Assembly: GCA_947683625.1 (NCBI GenBank)
Contig: CANTUR010000535.1
Coordinates: 124,001 to 188,000 of the forward strand
Reading direction: 5' to 3'
Source: Mallotus nudiflorus
Lineage: Eukaryota > Streptophyta > Magnoliopsida > Malpighiales > Euphorbiaceae
Length of the DNA: 64,000 nt
The position numbers were made by a program, and so were the translations under genes. Below the pieces are notes generated by a model. It saw only the letters and a list, made by a program, of their open reading frames with translations. It ran no database searches and was not told the DNA's origin. Below, one piece after another: positions 49,184 through 63,350 of this stretch (position 1 is its first letter; each line of letters begins with the position of its first letter).

Positions 49184-49747
49184 ATGATTTTCTCCCAATC
49201 CCTCAATATTAGAAAAATATTTGGTATCATAAACATCACCGATTTCTCCTGAAGCCACCTTACTCCAATCCCCACAACTTAACATTTCATTAGAGCTCGG
49301 AGCCAAGCACCATAGAGCTTCTCTACATTTTTGTTTGGAAAATCCATATACTTTTCACAAAATTTTTTTGAATGGCCAAGAAGACCACAGAAAAAGCAGA
49401 ATTGAGGTAATCTCTTATACTTGAAATTAACCCATGACACATCCTCGCCAAGCTTCTGAATTCTCATTCTTCTCCTTAAAGGTCGTTGTATGTCCATCGA
49501 AATTTTGATTCTCATATATTGACACTGCACACTAGAGAAGTTAGATGAGTCAGAATGCATATATTTTCCCCACAGAATTTCCAATTTCCATGGCTACACA
49601 TTCTGATATAAAACTATAAGGAAGATCATATACCTGTAACCAACATTAAGTAGTGAACAGAGGAATTTGATTAATATTTTTCCCACTTTCCTTAGGACTC
49701 AGAAGGAGTAAGTGGTGATCAAAAGTCCACGGTTCACCCTCAATAAT
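49184..49747 (-). pseudogene. LINE ORF1 middle part with CCHC knuckle
   Basis: The minus strand contains EPWTFDHHLLLL near 49725, then 49584-49279 with RIKISMDIQRPL and YKRLPQFCFFCGLLGHSKKFC. The last is a CX2CX4HX4C zinc knuckle typical of plant LINE ORF1 (DUF4283 family). It is continuous with 55094-55390 across the gypsy insertion. At least one stop interrupts it (near 49650). Confidence 0.88.
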
Positions 49748-50218
49748 TGACATAGCAGAAGGGTAGATAATAACAATCAAACATTGTTAAATTGTGCACG
49801 ACTATCAATAATCGATCTTTTATAGCGATTTAGGCTATAGGCATCAAAATTTTAAGAAATTTTGGAAGAACAAAAGAGAATTCAAATTATCATAAAAATC
49901 TCATCCAAAGTAATAAGGAAAGCTTAAATAGTAAATCCTCAAAACAACCCTAAACAAAAATAGGAAATAAAACCCTAAAAATAGGAAATCACAAAATTGC
50001 CCATTTAAGGGCCTAAATGATAGAATTTGGCCGAAAAGCGACGGATCTCACGAGAAAAGCTCGTGACTTCAAAATGTTGGCCCATTTCTACACGAAATAG
50101 GCTTTTGAATTGCCCAAATCTGATACTTGAAACCTGCCCAAAATTACAAAATTGCCACTATCGTAATTTGTCAAATTTTTGCATAAATTGGAGGGCTTGT
50201 TCCTCTATGCTGTCTGCA
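49748..50218 (-). repeat. 3' LTR of the 5.35-kb gypsy
   Basis: 471 bp, starting TGACATAG on the plus strand. It ends near TCTGCA at 50218, where the 3-base-longer start compared with the other copy makes the exact edge uncertain by a few bases. Confidence 0.9.
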
Positions 50219-53200
50219 TCATTCTCCCTAGGGTGGATAGAATTCGCCCTCAAATCTGACTCGTCTAATGAATCACTTGCAAAAGGAACCAAGTGCTTGA
50301 CATTGAACACATCCGCAGCCCAAATATGGCTAGGTAACTTTAATCTATAGGCATTAGGATTAATCTTCTCGATGATCTCCACTGGTCCAATATTCTTGGT
50401 AGACAACTTGTTGTATTCGCCTGAAGGAAATATTTCTTTGGTTAGAATAACCCAAACAAAATCCCCCACATTAAACTCGATATGTTGCCTCTTCTTATCA
50501 GCAATCTGTTTAATCTTGGAGGCAGCCTACACCAAGTGGTCATGGATAGACTGATGAACTTCTTGTAACCCATTGACAAAACTTCCTGCCTTGCCATCTA
50601 CTCTTATCTTTATTGGAAGAGGAATCAAGTCTAGGGGTCCCTTAGGCATAACTGAATACACTACTGCAAAAGGGTTGAATCCAATACTCCTATTGACTGC
50701 ATGATTATGGGCGAACTTTGCCTGACACAACTTCTGATCCTAACTCTTCATATGTTCACCCACTAGGCATCTCAGCAAGTTACCCAAAGATCGGTTCACC
50801 ACCTCTGTTTGTCCATTTGTTTGTGGATGATAGGCACTACTGAAATTCAAATGCGTATTCACCATCTTCCACAAACTATGCCAAAAATGACTAAGGAACT
50901 TAGTATCCCTATCCGACATGATAGACATGGGCAAACCATGCAACCTGTATATTTTCTTAAAGAATAATTAAGCTATATGAACAACATCTGTTGTTTTCTT
51001 ATATGGTATAAAATGCACCATCTTTGAGAATCAATCAACTACCACAAAGATAGAATCATTACCTCACTGTGTGTATGGTAATCCTAGCACAAAATCCATG
51101 TTGAGTTCCACCCAAAGCTATGAAGGAACTAATAGAGGCATGTAAAGACCTGTGTTAGATGCTGCTCGCTTGGAAACTTGATAAATTCAACACCGTCCTA
51201 CTAACCTTTCAACTTCTTTGCGAATGGTAGGCCAAAAATAACAAGCCTTAACTAATTACACAGTTCTGTCTCGACCTACATATCCCTCACTATGCAATTC
51301 CTGAAGAATCTTCAAATGCAAGCTATAGTCTAGGATATATAGTTGATTGCCCTTAAACAAAAATCCATTATGCACTAGAAAATCTATTCGCTCGCCTATT
51401 TTAATCTTATCCAAAATAACAAAAAAGAATGGATCAGTCTCAAGTAATTCTACAAAGGATTCAAAACCTGGTACCTTAATGGACATTTGGGTTAATAATG
51501 TCTTTTGTCTACTCAACATATCTGCCACCTTGTTGGTAACCCTTAACTTATGTTTCATAACAAAAGTGAATTTCTGAAGGTAAGCCACCCAACTTGCATG
51601 CCTAGCAGAAACTTTGTCTTTGCCGATGCAAGTGCTTCAAGGCCTCATGATTTGTATACAGAATAAATTCTTTTTGAAACAAATAATGATGCCAATGCTT
51701 AATAGCTTGCACAATAGCATAGAACTCGACATTATAAGTATTATAACGCATTTTGGCCCCTATTAAATTCTCACTAAAATACGCTACCAGCCTGCTATTT
51801 TGGCTTAAAACAGCCCTAATTTCCACTTTTGAAGCATCTGAATGTAGCTCAAAAGGTTGATTAAAATCAGGCAACACTAAGATAAAGGTTATGGTAAGGC
51901 GTATTTTAATCAACTCAAATGCCTTTTCTCCTGCATCAATCCATACAAACTTCCCAACCTGCCTCATACAATTAGTGATAGGTGCCATAATATTGCTAAA
52001 ATGTGGAGTAAAATGCCTATAAAATGAAGCCAATCCATGGAAACTTCTCACTTTGGTTATGGTGGTAGGTGTTGGCTAATGTTTCACAGCCTCAACCTCT
52101 ATTTCGTCCATCTATAACCCCTTTCCAAAAATAACATAGCCAAGAAATAGCACCTTAGAAGTGAAAAATGCACACTTCTTAACTGCAGTGTAAAACTTCT
52201 CTTTACGCAACACAATGAGGACCTCCTATAGTTGCTGCAAATGCTCATCCAAGTTAGCATTATAAATCAGAATATCATCAAAATACACAACAACACACCT
52301 GCCAATGAAAGGCTTTAGAAGTTGATTCATAACACATATGAAAATGCTTGGTGCATTTGACAGCCCAAACGGCATTACTAACCACTCATACACCCCTCTC
52401 TTATCTTGAAGGCTATTTTCCATTCATCGCCAACTCGAATCTAAATTTGATGATAACCACTCTTCAAATCCAATTTAGTAAAAATGGTGGCCGTACTAAG
52501 CTGATCAAGTCTAGGAATAGGAAAATGATACCTGACCATTATTTTATTGATGGCCCAATTGTCTATGCACATCTGCTAAGAACCATCCTTCTTTGGTGTT
52601 AAAAGGGTCGATACAACACAAGGACTCAAGCTCTCATGAATGTATCCCCTGGCCAGCAACTCTTCTACTTGTCTTCTCAGTTCTTTATGCTCAATAGGAC
52701 TCATTCAGTAGTGTGGTCAATTTGGTAAAGCTACCCCTGGTCTAAGGTTAATCTGATGTTAGATGTCTCGCATGGGAGGCAACCCTTCAGGCAGTTCTTT
52801 TGGAAACAAGTCATTGAACTCCTCCAAAAGTGGTAAAACAATATTGATAACCATCATCTCTCTGTCCACCATCTTCCTGAATAGGACATAAATAATTTCA
52901 AATTGCTACACTACTTTGTCAAATTGGAACAGGGTTAATAAATTAACACAACTCTTGTTTTCACCCTGCACTATTTTAGATTGTTCAAAATCCTTCTTAG
53001 GGACTAGCACTATTTTTGCTCCTTTAAACATAAAGCTGTAGGTGTTAACCTTTCCATCATGAATCACACCTCTATCAAACTACCACGGTCACCCCAATAA
53101 TAGATGACATGCATCTATGGCTATCACATCACACCAAACGTCATCCTTATATTTTGCCTCGATGGAAAAGGACACTAAGGCACGTTTCAAAACTAATACC

Positions 53201-54600
53201 TCACCTCTTTTTTTAACCATGGAAATTTGTATGGCTTAGGATGCTTGACAGTCATAATTCCTAATTTCTGAACCGCTTCTGCTGAGATTATATTCTCACA
53301 ACTACCCCTATCAATCATAAACCTACAAACTTTCTTTTTAATAGTGCAAGTAGAGTGGAATATATTATTTCGCAGCCACTCTTCATCAACAACTTTTGGC
53401 ATTAGGCAGTACCTCCATACAACCAATGATGTGCCTACATCTCTAGTAACGATCTCCTCATCCCCCGTATCTACATCAAATACTAGGTCTCCTATCAAGT
53501 CTGCAACCTCTTCTTCATCACAGTGCTCATCCAGATCAGCAAATATGGTTCTTTTCCCCTTGTTTCTACACTCAGCCTGCCTGTGCCTTGTTTCACCATA
53601 TGAAAAACATTTGATACCATTTGGCCGTGGTGCAATTGCTAGTCTATTGGCAGCTCGAGTGGTCACGCCACCATTTAGACGACTCACACAAGCTCCTCCT
53701 CCCGTGTTTCCCTGCCCAATATTCTGCATAAAACCACCTAGACGCCTCCTCTTAATCTATAAGGCCAGTTGATGTGCTGTGGAAATAAACATAGGATCAA
53801 ACATGTTCACCATATCCTTAATTTATTCCCTTAGGCCCCTATATACTTCACCACCAATTGGTCCTCTGTCTCATGCACCTCATTCTGAGTGATCAATTGA
53901 TAAAATTCAGTTGTTTAATCATTAACTGAATGAGCCCTTTGCCTTAAATTCTACAACCTTTGATACACTAAACGTTGATAATTATAAGGTAGGAATGCAG
54001 CATGCAATTGTTTCTTCATCTTCTCCCAAGTCATAATTTTGGACTTCCCCAACTTGACTCGGGTCTGTTTAGTTTGCTGCCACCAAGCCATTGCTCTATC
54101 TCAGAACCTTGTTACCACTAATGGTACTCGGTGATTTTTTGGCACCCTTTTAAAGTCCATTACCTTTTCTCTACTGTGGCTACACAATCAAGGAATTCTT
54201 TGGGTTGTAGGGTATCACGGAATTCAGGTATTTCAGTTCGTATACCCATTTCCCATCGTCGCTTGTCATCAACCTCTATATGTTGTCGCTGACGTCTACG
54301 GGGATTCTCATAATACCCATCACCATCGTCATCTTCATCATCGTTTCCTTCAGCAAAAGAATTTCTTCGGTAATTAACATTAGGGTTCCATCTCAGATCC
54401 TGATTCGGCTGCTCCCGCTGCTCCTTATTTCGATTGACTAACAACAACTCCTCCATCCTTGTCGTGAGTTGTTCCACGAGGGTGTCAATCCATTGATCCA
54501 TCTGCTCCATTTGCTGCTTGATACGATGCAAATCATCACGCTCATAAACCTCTTTTACACGTTGTAGCTGTGATTGTTGTTGCTGTCTTCTGGGAGACAT
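50158..54600 (-). pseudogene. Gag-pol polyprotein of the 5.35-kb gypsy (broken)
   Basis: Gag starts at 54600 with MSPRRQQQQSQLQRVKEVYE and is Gln-rich at first, then Asp/Glu-rich. The knuckle at about 53605 is CFSYGETRHRQAEC, with Tyr replacing the second Cys. The protease reads IDRGSCENIIS where D-[ST]-G is expected. RT has VVYFDDILIYN (52423-52226). RNase H lies at 52051-51602, the integrase zinc region near 51300, and the integrase core with AYHPQTNGQTEVVNRSL at 50943-50740. The C-terminal part (50469-50158) has GPVEIIEKINPNAYRLKLP. The parts lie in separate broken frames. It is a pseudogene. Confidence 0.9.
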
Positions 54601-54617
54601 CTTGTCCAAGGAGCACA

Positions 54618-54629
54618 GCTCTGATACCA
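54618..54629 (-). other. Primer-binding site (initiator Met tRNA), perfect 12 of 12
   Basis: Minus strand TGGTATCAGAGC, three bases inside the 5' LTR edge at 54633. This confirms the orientation of the 5.35-kb gypsy. Confidence 0.95.
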
Positions 54630-54632
54630 AAC

Positions 54633-55093
54633 TGACGTAGCGGAAGGGCGGATAATAACAATAGAATATTTTTAAATCACGCACGACTACCAATAATCGA
54701 TCTTCTATAACGATTTAGGCTATTGGCATCAAAATTTCAAGAAATTTTGGAAGAACAAAAGAGAATTCAAATTATCATAAAACTCCTGTTCAACAATAAC
54801 AAGAAAAACTTAAATAGTAAATTCTCAAAACAACCCTAAACAAAAATAGGAAAATAAAACCCTAAAAATAGAAAATCACAAAATTGTCTGTTTAAGAGCC
54901 TAAATGATAGAATTTGGCCGAAAAACGACAGATTTCATGAATAAAGCTCATGACTTCAACCCATTGGCCCGTTTCCATATGAAATAGGTTTTTGAATTAT
55001 CCAAATTCAATACTTAAAACTTGTCCAAAATTACCACTATCATAATTTGTCAAATTTTTACTTAAATTGAAGGGCTTATTCTTTTATACTTCA
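54633..55093 (-). repeat. 5' LTR of the 5.35-kb gypsy
   Basis: 461 bp, TG...CA, matching 49748-50218. Many differences are C/T or G/A changes at former CG sites, for example 'cacgagaaaagctcgtg' against 'catgaataaagctcatg'. Confidence 0.93.
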
Positions 55094-55390
55094 ATAACTC
55101 TTTCCATATCCATCTCGTGGAAGAACTGAAACAAGAAGATATTGTCCTCCTCCGCAACAGTGATACAAATGCACTTGACAGGTCTCCACAATGAAGCCAA
55201 CGTGTTTTTCATAGCTGGGACGTTGATGACTTTATCAGTTGGGAACCGACCAACTAAGCACCCTCTTGTTGCTGTTGAACCTTCTCGCTCTCAGATAAAC
55301 CAGAACTGGTCCGGATTCTTCCTCATCCAGCACCGTTTTCTTGTATAAATCTTCACATAACTGGTTGTTATTGTTACTGGAACTCGCCAT
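55094..55390 (-). pseudogene. LINE ORF1 start
   Basis: ATG at 55390 (MASSSNNNNQLCEDLYKK...), then after a one-base frameshift near 55258 a LVGRFPTDKV block and LWRPVKC, ending in FQFFHEMDMERV just before the gypsy insertion at 55093. These are the usual N-terminal blocks of plant LINE ORF1. The sequence upstream of 55390 may include the LINE 5' UTR. Confidence 0.85.
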
Positions 55391-55700
55391 CACAAAGAAA
55401 AGACAAAAAATAACTTTCTAACAAGAACCAAGACTAAAGTAAGAAATCGACAAACCATTTGATAGGACTGCAAAACAAAACTTGTCATAAAGATATTGTT
55501 AACATTCTCTAAAAAATAAATAAAAAGTATTGTTAACAACTGAATTATCTGTTAGAAAATTGTTAATGCTTAAAAGATTTTTAAAATTTTGAGTTGTAGT
55601 GTATTCATTTTATTAAATTAATTACTAGAGAATTTTACCATCTAAACTGAATTGGTAGAAATTTAGTAAATTGTTTGTTTAAAAAAAGTTTAATGATGCC

Positions 55701-55750
<50 letters not shown>

Positions 55751-56101
55751 CTTAAAGCTCAATGATCAATACTCGCCCACCACGCTTTAGTTAAATGGCT
55801 AAATTTTTAGTATAGATATTGTAAAATCTCATATTTGAGACCTCATGCCCTGATTGTTGGTGTTCCCCTCCCATTGCATATATGACAAAAAAAAAAAAAA
55901 AAAAATCAATGCTCAAACTTTGGCTATATAGTATTTGATTACATCTATCATATCCAGAGTAACTTGAACATATATTACAATACAGTAGAAGTGTTTTAAG
56001 ATGAAGTACAAAAGAAACAGAAGTAAACAATGATAAGAAGGCCATGCTAGAGACTGGCATGTCATGTTAACATGGAAGTAGCAGAAATAGAAGAATTTGA
56101 T
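55391..56101. other. Intergenic region downstream of the ROP gene, with (TA)n and poly-A
   Basis: No gene is seen. It holds the LINE 5' leader boundary (not resolved), a (TA)n run at 55703-55748 and an A18 tract near 55889-55905. The 3' UTR of the minus-strand ROP gene must lie in its right part. Confidence 0.65.
55703..55748. repeat. (TA)n microsatellite
   Basis: About 23 TA repeats, uninterrupted. Confidence 0.95.
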
Positions 56102-59684
<3,583 letters not shown>

Positions 59685-59992
59685 ACTAATGAAAGTAAAA
59701 TTAAATTAATTAAAATATAATTTTAATTTGATAAAAAAACTATTTTCTACTTTAATTAGATTAACTTCTATTTTATTTATAATAAAAATTAAATTAACTA
59801 AAATATAATTCTAATTTAATCGAAAGCATGCTTCGTATTTTATTCAAGTTAACTTATATCTTATCTCTAATAAAAATTTTAATTTAATTGAAAATATTTT
59901 ATCTTAAATAAAAATTAATTTAATTAAAATATAATTTTAATATAATTAAAAGTATATTTTCTATTTTAATTAAGTCTACCTATATTTTATCA
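59685..59992. repeat. Degenerate tandem repeat, about 90-bp unit, three to four copies
   Basis: Blocks of the type 'ataaaaattaaattaa.taaaatataatt.taattt' followed by 'tattttctattttaatt.a' occur at about 59690, 59781, 59868 (truncated) and 59905. Confidence 0.65.
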
Positions 59993-60333
59993 AATATAAA
60001 TTAAATTCGATAACATAATTTCATAAGTCTTATTATATTAAATTTACTAAGTAAACAATTAATAAATTAATAAATTTTAAGAAAATAAGAAAAGTATATA
60101 ATTTGTTTTAAAAATAGATATTTTTATAAATTAAAAATTAATAAATAAAAAATATAGTATATATCTAATATAAATCAAATTAGATAACATAATCTTATAA
60201 ATCTTATAATATTAAAAAATAATTAAAATCAAAATTGATAAATTTTATAAAAATAAAAAAATTATATAATTTAGTTTAAAAGTAGATATTTTTATAAATT
60301 CAAAATTCATAAATAAAAAATAGAGCATAAAAT
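59993..60333. repeat. Direct duplication, about 170-bp unit, two copies
   Basis: 59993-60166 and 60167-60333 align end to end. Shared blocks include 'aatataaat.aaatt.gataacataat', 'agatatttttataaatt' and 'aataaataaaaaata'. It is diverged and very AT-rich. Confidence 0.75.
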
Positions 60334-60409
60334 ATAATTGGAAGTATATTTTCTATAAAAAAAAGTAGTATAATTATCATTTTTAGATATTTTTTTATAA
60401 AATTTAACA

Positions 60410-60930
60410 AAAAAGAGTTAAAATTTAATTAATTAATATTTATAATTTAATTATTATTTGAATTTAAAAAATGACATCAAATTAATTTTTTATGTAAATA
60501 AAAGTATTAATATAAAAAATATTGAAGAAATAAAGTATCATAACTCAAATAAAAAATTTACTAAAATTGTAATAATTTATAAAATCCATAGGTTGTGATA
60601 TTTAAATTGTTATATAAAAAAAATATAATTTTATTATTTTTAAATTTTTATTAATAAATAATAAATAATTTTTATTATTTTATTATTAATTATTGATTAC
60701 AATATTTTTTTTATAATTGAGAAAAATTAATTAAAAGAAATATTGAAGTAATATCATATAATTATTTAAATCAAATATTTATAAAATTGTAATGAATTAT
60801 AAATATATTAAGTTAATATCAATTATTATATAAATAAATAATAATGTTATTATTTTTAAAACTTATATTTAATAATAATAATAATAATATATTTATTTAT
60901 TTATTTATTATATATCACGAGTTAAATAAA
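60410..60930. repeat. AT-rich direct duplication, about 220-bp spacing
   Basis: The block 'aaatattgaag(a/t)aat...' near 60515 recurs near 60738, each followed by 'aaaattgtaat.aattata' and a 'ttattattttta' block. An (AAT)n run follows near 60870-60890. Confidence 0.55.
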
Positions 60931-63350
60931 TTTTTTATTCACATATGAAATATATAGTTATTTATTAGTATATATATAGGGTGATGCTAAGAGGTGAATT
61001 TTAATCCTAGGTGAAATTAAGTATTTTATGATATTTTGACCATTAGAAGGTTGGCTTCAGTTTCCTAACCTGGTTGATATTGCCATGCTCTACAACAATA
61101 ATGGCACTTGTAAAATAATTACCTAGTTGTAAATAAAAATCTTATCTTATTACAGAAATTAGACTAAAGTTCATAATATGACTTCGTTTATGAAAAATAA
61201 GGATAAAAGTTAGCATCATAATGAGTGATTTTAATTTTAACATTTTGTTGATTAAAATTTTATATGGGAATAAGAATAAATTCTTTAGTAATGGATTGAC
61301 AAAAAAAAAAAATTCTCTATTAATGGAAATAACTCATTCCCTTATAAAGGTAAGTAATGAATTCTCATTCTTATGAAAATTAAATCAAACTAATTATAGA
61401 TTAGTCAAATATTTAAATATTATCATATATTATTAAAATTTATAAAATATAATATATTTTTAAATAATAACATAAAATATATAAATTAAAAAATAATTAT
61501 TTAATATTTTAATTTTTATATATAAATAATATTTATTTTGATTTAGATTTTGACTTTGGTAAAATTTTTATTCTATTTCTAATTTTCATTCATTTCAATT
61601 TGGATTTCCCATTCTGATTTTAGGATATGGAACAAACAACCCTTAATTCAATAAAAAAAATTATCCTCTTTTATTCTTAGTAATCATGGCTCATTTTTTA
61701 ATTAAAAATTGAGTTAAAAATATTATACATACCATATAAATTTAGCCGTTGAATGCAGTTGTGAAAATTTTCTTAAAAAGACTAAAAAAAGTTCATTCAA
61801 CATTTTCAAACCGAGACTTCAACTTTGATGAGAAGGATTATCTGCTTCTTCGTGGTCTTCTTATTATTGTTATTATTATTTAGTAAAATATCAATTCTAT
61901 ATTTACTTAAATATGTCTTTGCCATCAAATCTTTACTTTCCTTTTAATCTTAGATTTTTTTTTTTAGGTTTTGTTTTATTTTCCCAACTTTTACTACTTT
62001 TTTTTTTTTTTGAAATTTTACTACTTAATTTAGCTAGGATTTTTTTGGTTAATTTATATTAGTTCATATTTCAATTAGGATTTGATTTTCCATTATTTTA
62101 TTTATTACCTATTATAGGTAGAATATAATTTTATTTTTATTTGTTTTTTAGTTTAATTTAGGGATAGTAGATTTATACCACTCTATAAATTTATAATCCT
62201 ATTATCTTATTTCAATGATAGAAGAAATAATATAATATAATTTTTCTCAATTTCGCATTTAAATTTTTGTGTTTGAAACTTATTTATTTTAGTCTTATTT
62301 TTCATCGTAACTCGTTGCATCAAGCCTCAAATGACACCTAAATTGAATGATTTTCATTTTTATTTAGAGTAAATTAGAAGAATTTTTTAATATAAAAAAA
62401 CCTCCATCACTATATAAAATCTTTAAACTTGGTAAATATATCCACCTAAATGATGGAAGAATATTAGATGAATCTGCATTCTTCATGCTACATGCATGCT
62501 AATTATGAGAAAACAAAATAAACTAATTAATTAAATAAAAAAATTATGTTTCCAATCCAGGAGATTTTTTTAAGAAATCAATTAAAAATTCTATTTTTTT
62601 TTGGTACAATGAAAATTGTTAGTAGAAAACTAAAAATAAATAAATATTTTTTTAATATAAAAAGGAAAAAAAATCTCAAAAAATTATATACATTTGACTA
62701 GATTATAAATACATGTAAATGATATATATAGGATAAACATAAATGGCAGAAGTAATTCTTGTTGTACTAAAATATTTTTTATCATAATTAATACGATAAT
62801 ATATTAATTGATTTTACTTACCTTACTTTAGTGGAATATTTGTTTCAATAAAAATAAAACTTAGATTTATTTTCCATTGTAATATTAATCTCTAATTAAT
62901 ATATAGTTATAGTATTTAGCTATGTCTCTTATTCTTCCTATGATCTACCTAAACCCTAATAAACCCTTCACCAATATTCTTTTGTTTTTATACTCATACA
63001 ACCACATATTATTTTTATATTATGATTATTATTATTATTTACAGTGGCCACCATCTTGTCATGTCATTGTAGACACATATATTGGTTCTCTATCTTCTTG
63101 TTTTATCCATATTATTTATACAAACATCCCCTTTTCATTCATTCATATCAAGAAAATAAAAACCAAAGTGTTCTTGCAAGGTTTTGTATTCTATACATCA
63201 CTTAAAAAAATTCTTTTTTTTTTTTTTTGGTAGTTTTCTTGAATTTGGTTTCTTTTTATGTTCATGATTAATAATGTTATCAATGTTTGCACTAACCTTG
63301 TGTTTGTATTTTTGTTTTTGTTTTTTTTTTTTAAATAATACTATACAGAT
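60931..63350. other. Intergenic AT-rich region upstream of the LBD gene
   Basis: No gene is supported in this stretch. Short frames such as 62922-63233 have no domain and are Phe/Tyr/Ile-rich by composition. The last 300 bases hold the promoter or leader of the LBD gene. A T-rich tract followed by CTATACAG at 63341-63348, two bases before the start codon, could be an intron acceptor. Confidence 0.6.

Larger units (their letters stand above)
49748..55093 (-). mobile_element. Ty3/gypsy element, complete structure, inactive
   Basis: LTRs lie at 49748-50218 (3') and 54633-55093 (5'), about 85-88% identical by eye. Flanking pentamers are ATAAT (49743-49747) and ATAAC (55094-55098), a target duplication with one change. 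The primer-binding site at 54618-54629 is a perfect TGGTATCAGAGC (initiator Met). A short purine tract, GGGAGAATGA, precedes the 3' LTR. Minus-strand gag-pol has protease, RT, RNase H, integrase and an integrase C-terminal region, in that order, so it is Ty3-type. There is no clear chromodomain. Length is 5.35 kb. Stops and frameshifts break every domain. It interrupts LINE ORF1. Confidence 0.95.
32856..55390 (-). mobile_element. LINE split into four pieces by nested LTR elements
   Basis: Minus-strand plant LINE. Pieces in 5' to 3' order: ORF1 start 55390-55094, ORF1 middle with CCHC knuckle 49747-49184, ORF1 end plus endonuclease start 46335 to about 45750, and RNase H-like 3' end 33543-32870. 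The poly-A tail reads as T14 at 32856-32869. Across the 49748-55093 and 46336-49183 insertions the LINE sequence resumes directly after the target duplication, which proves one element. The rest of the endonuclease and the whole RT are missing between the third and fourth pieces, so either a deletion removed them or the 3' piece is a second LINE. Frame breaks are present, for example a one-base loss near 55258. The 5' end upstream of 55390 is not defined. Confidence 0.85.

Noticed and set aside
55889..55905. Poly-A tract as the tail of a retroposed gene
   Set aside because: No coding sequence or target duplication adjoins it.
62922..63233. 103-codon frame before the LBD gene
   Set aside because: Phe/Tyr/Ile-rich by base composition, with no domain. 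It probably lies in the promoter or leader.
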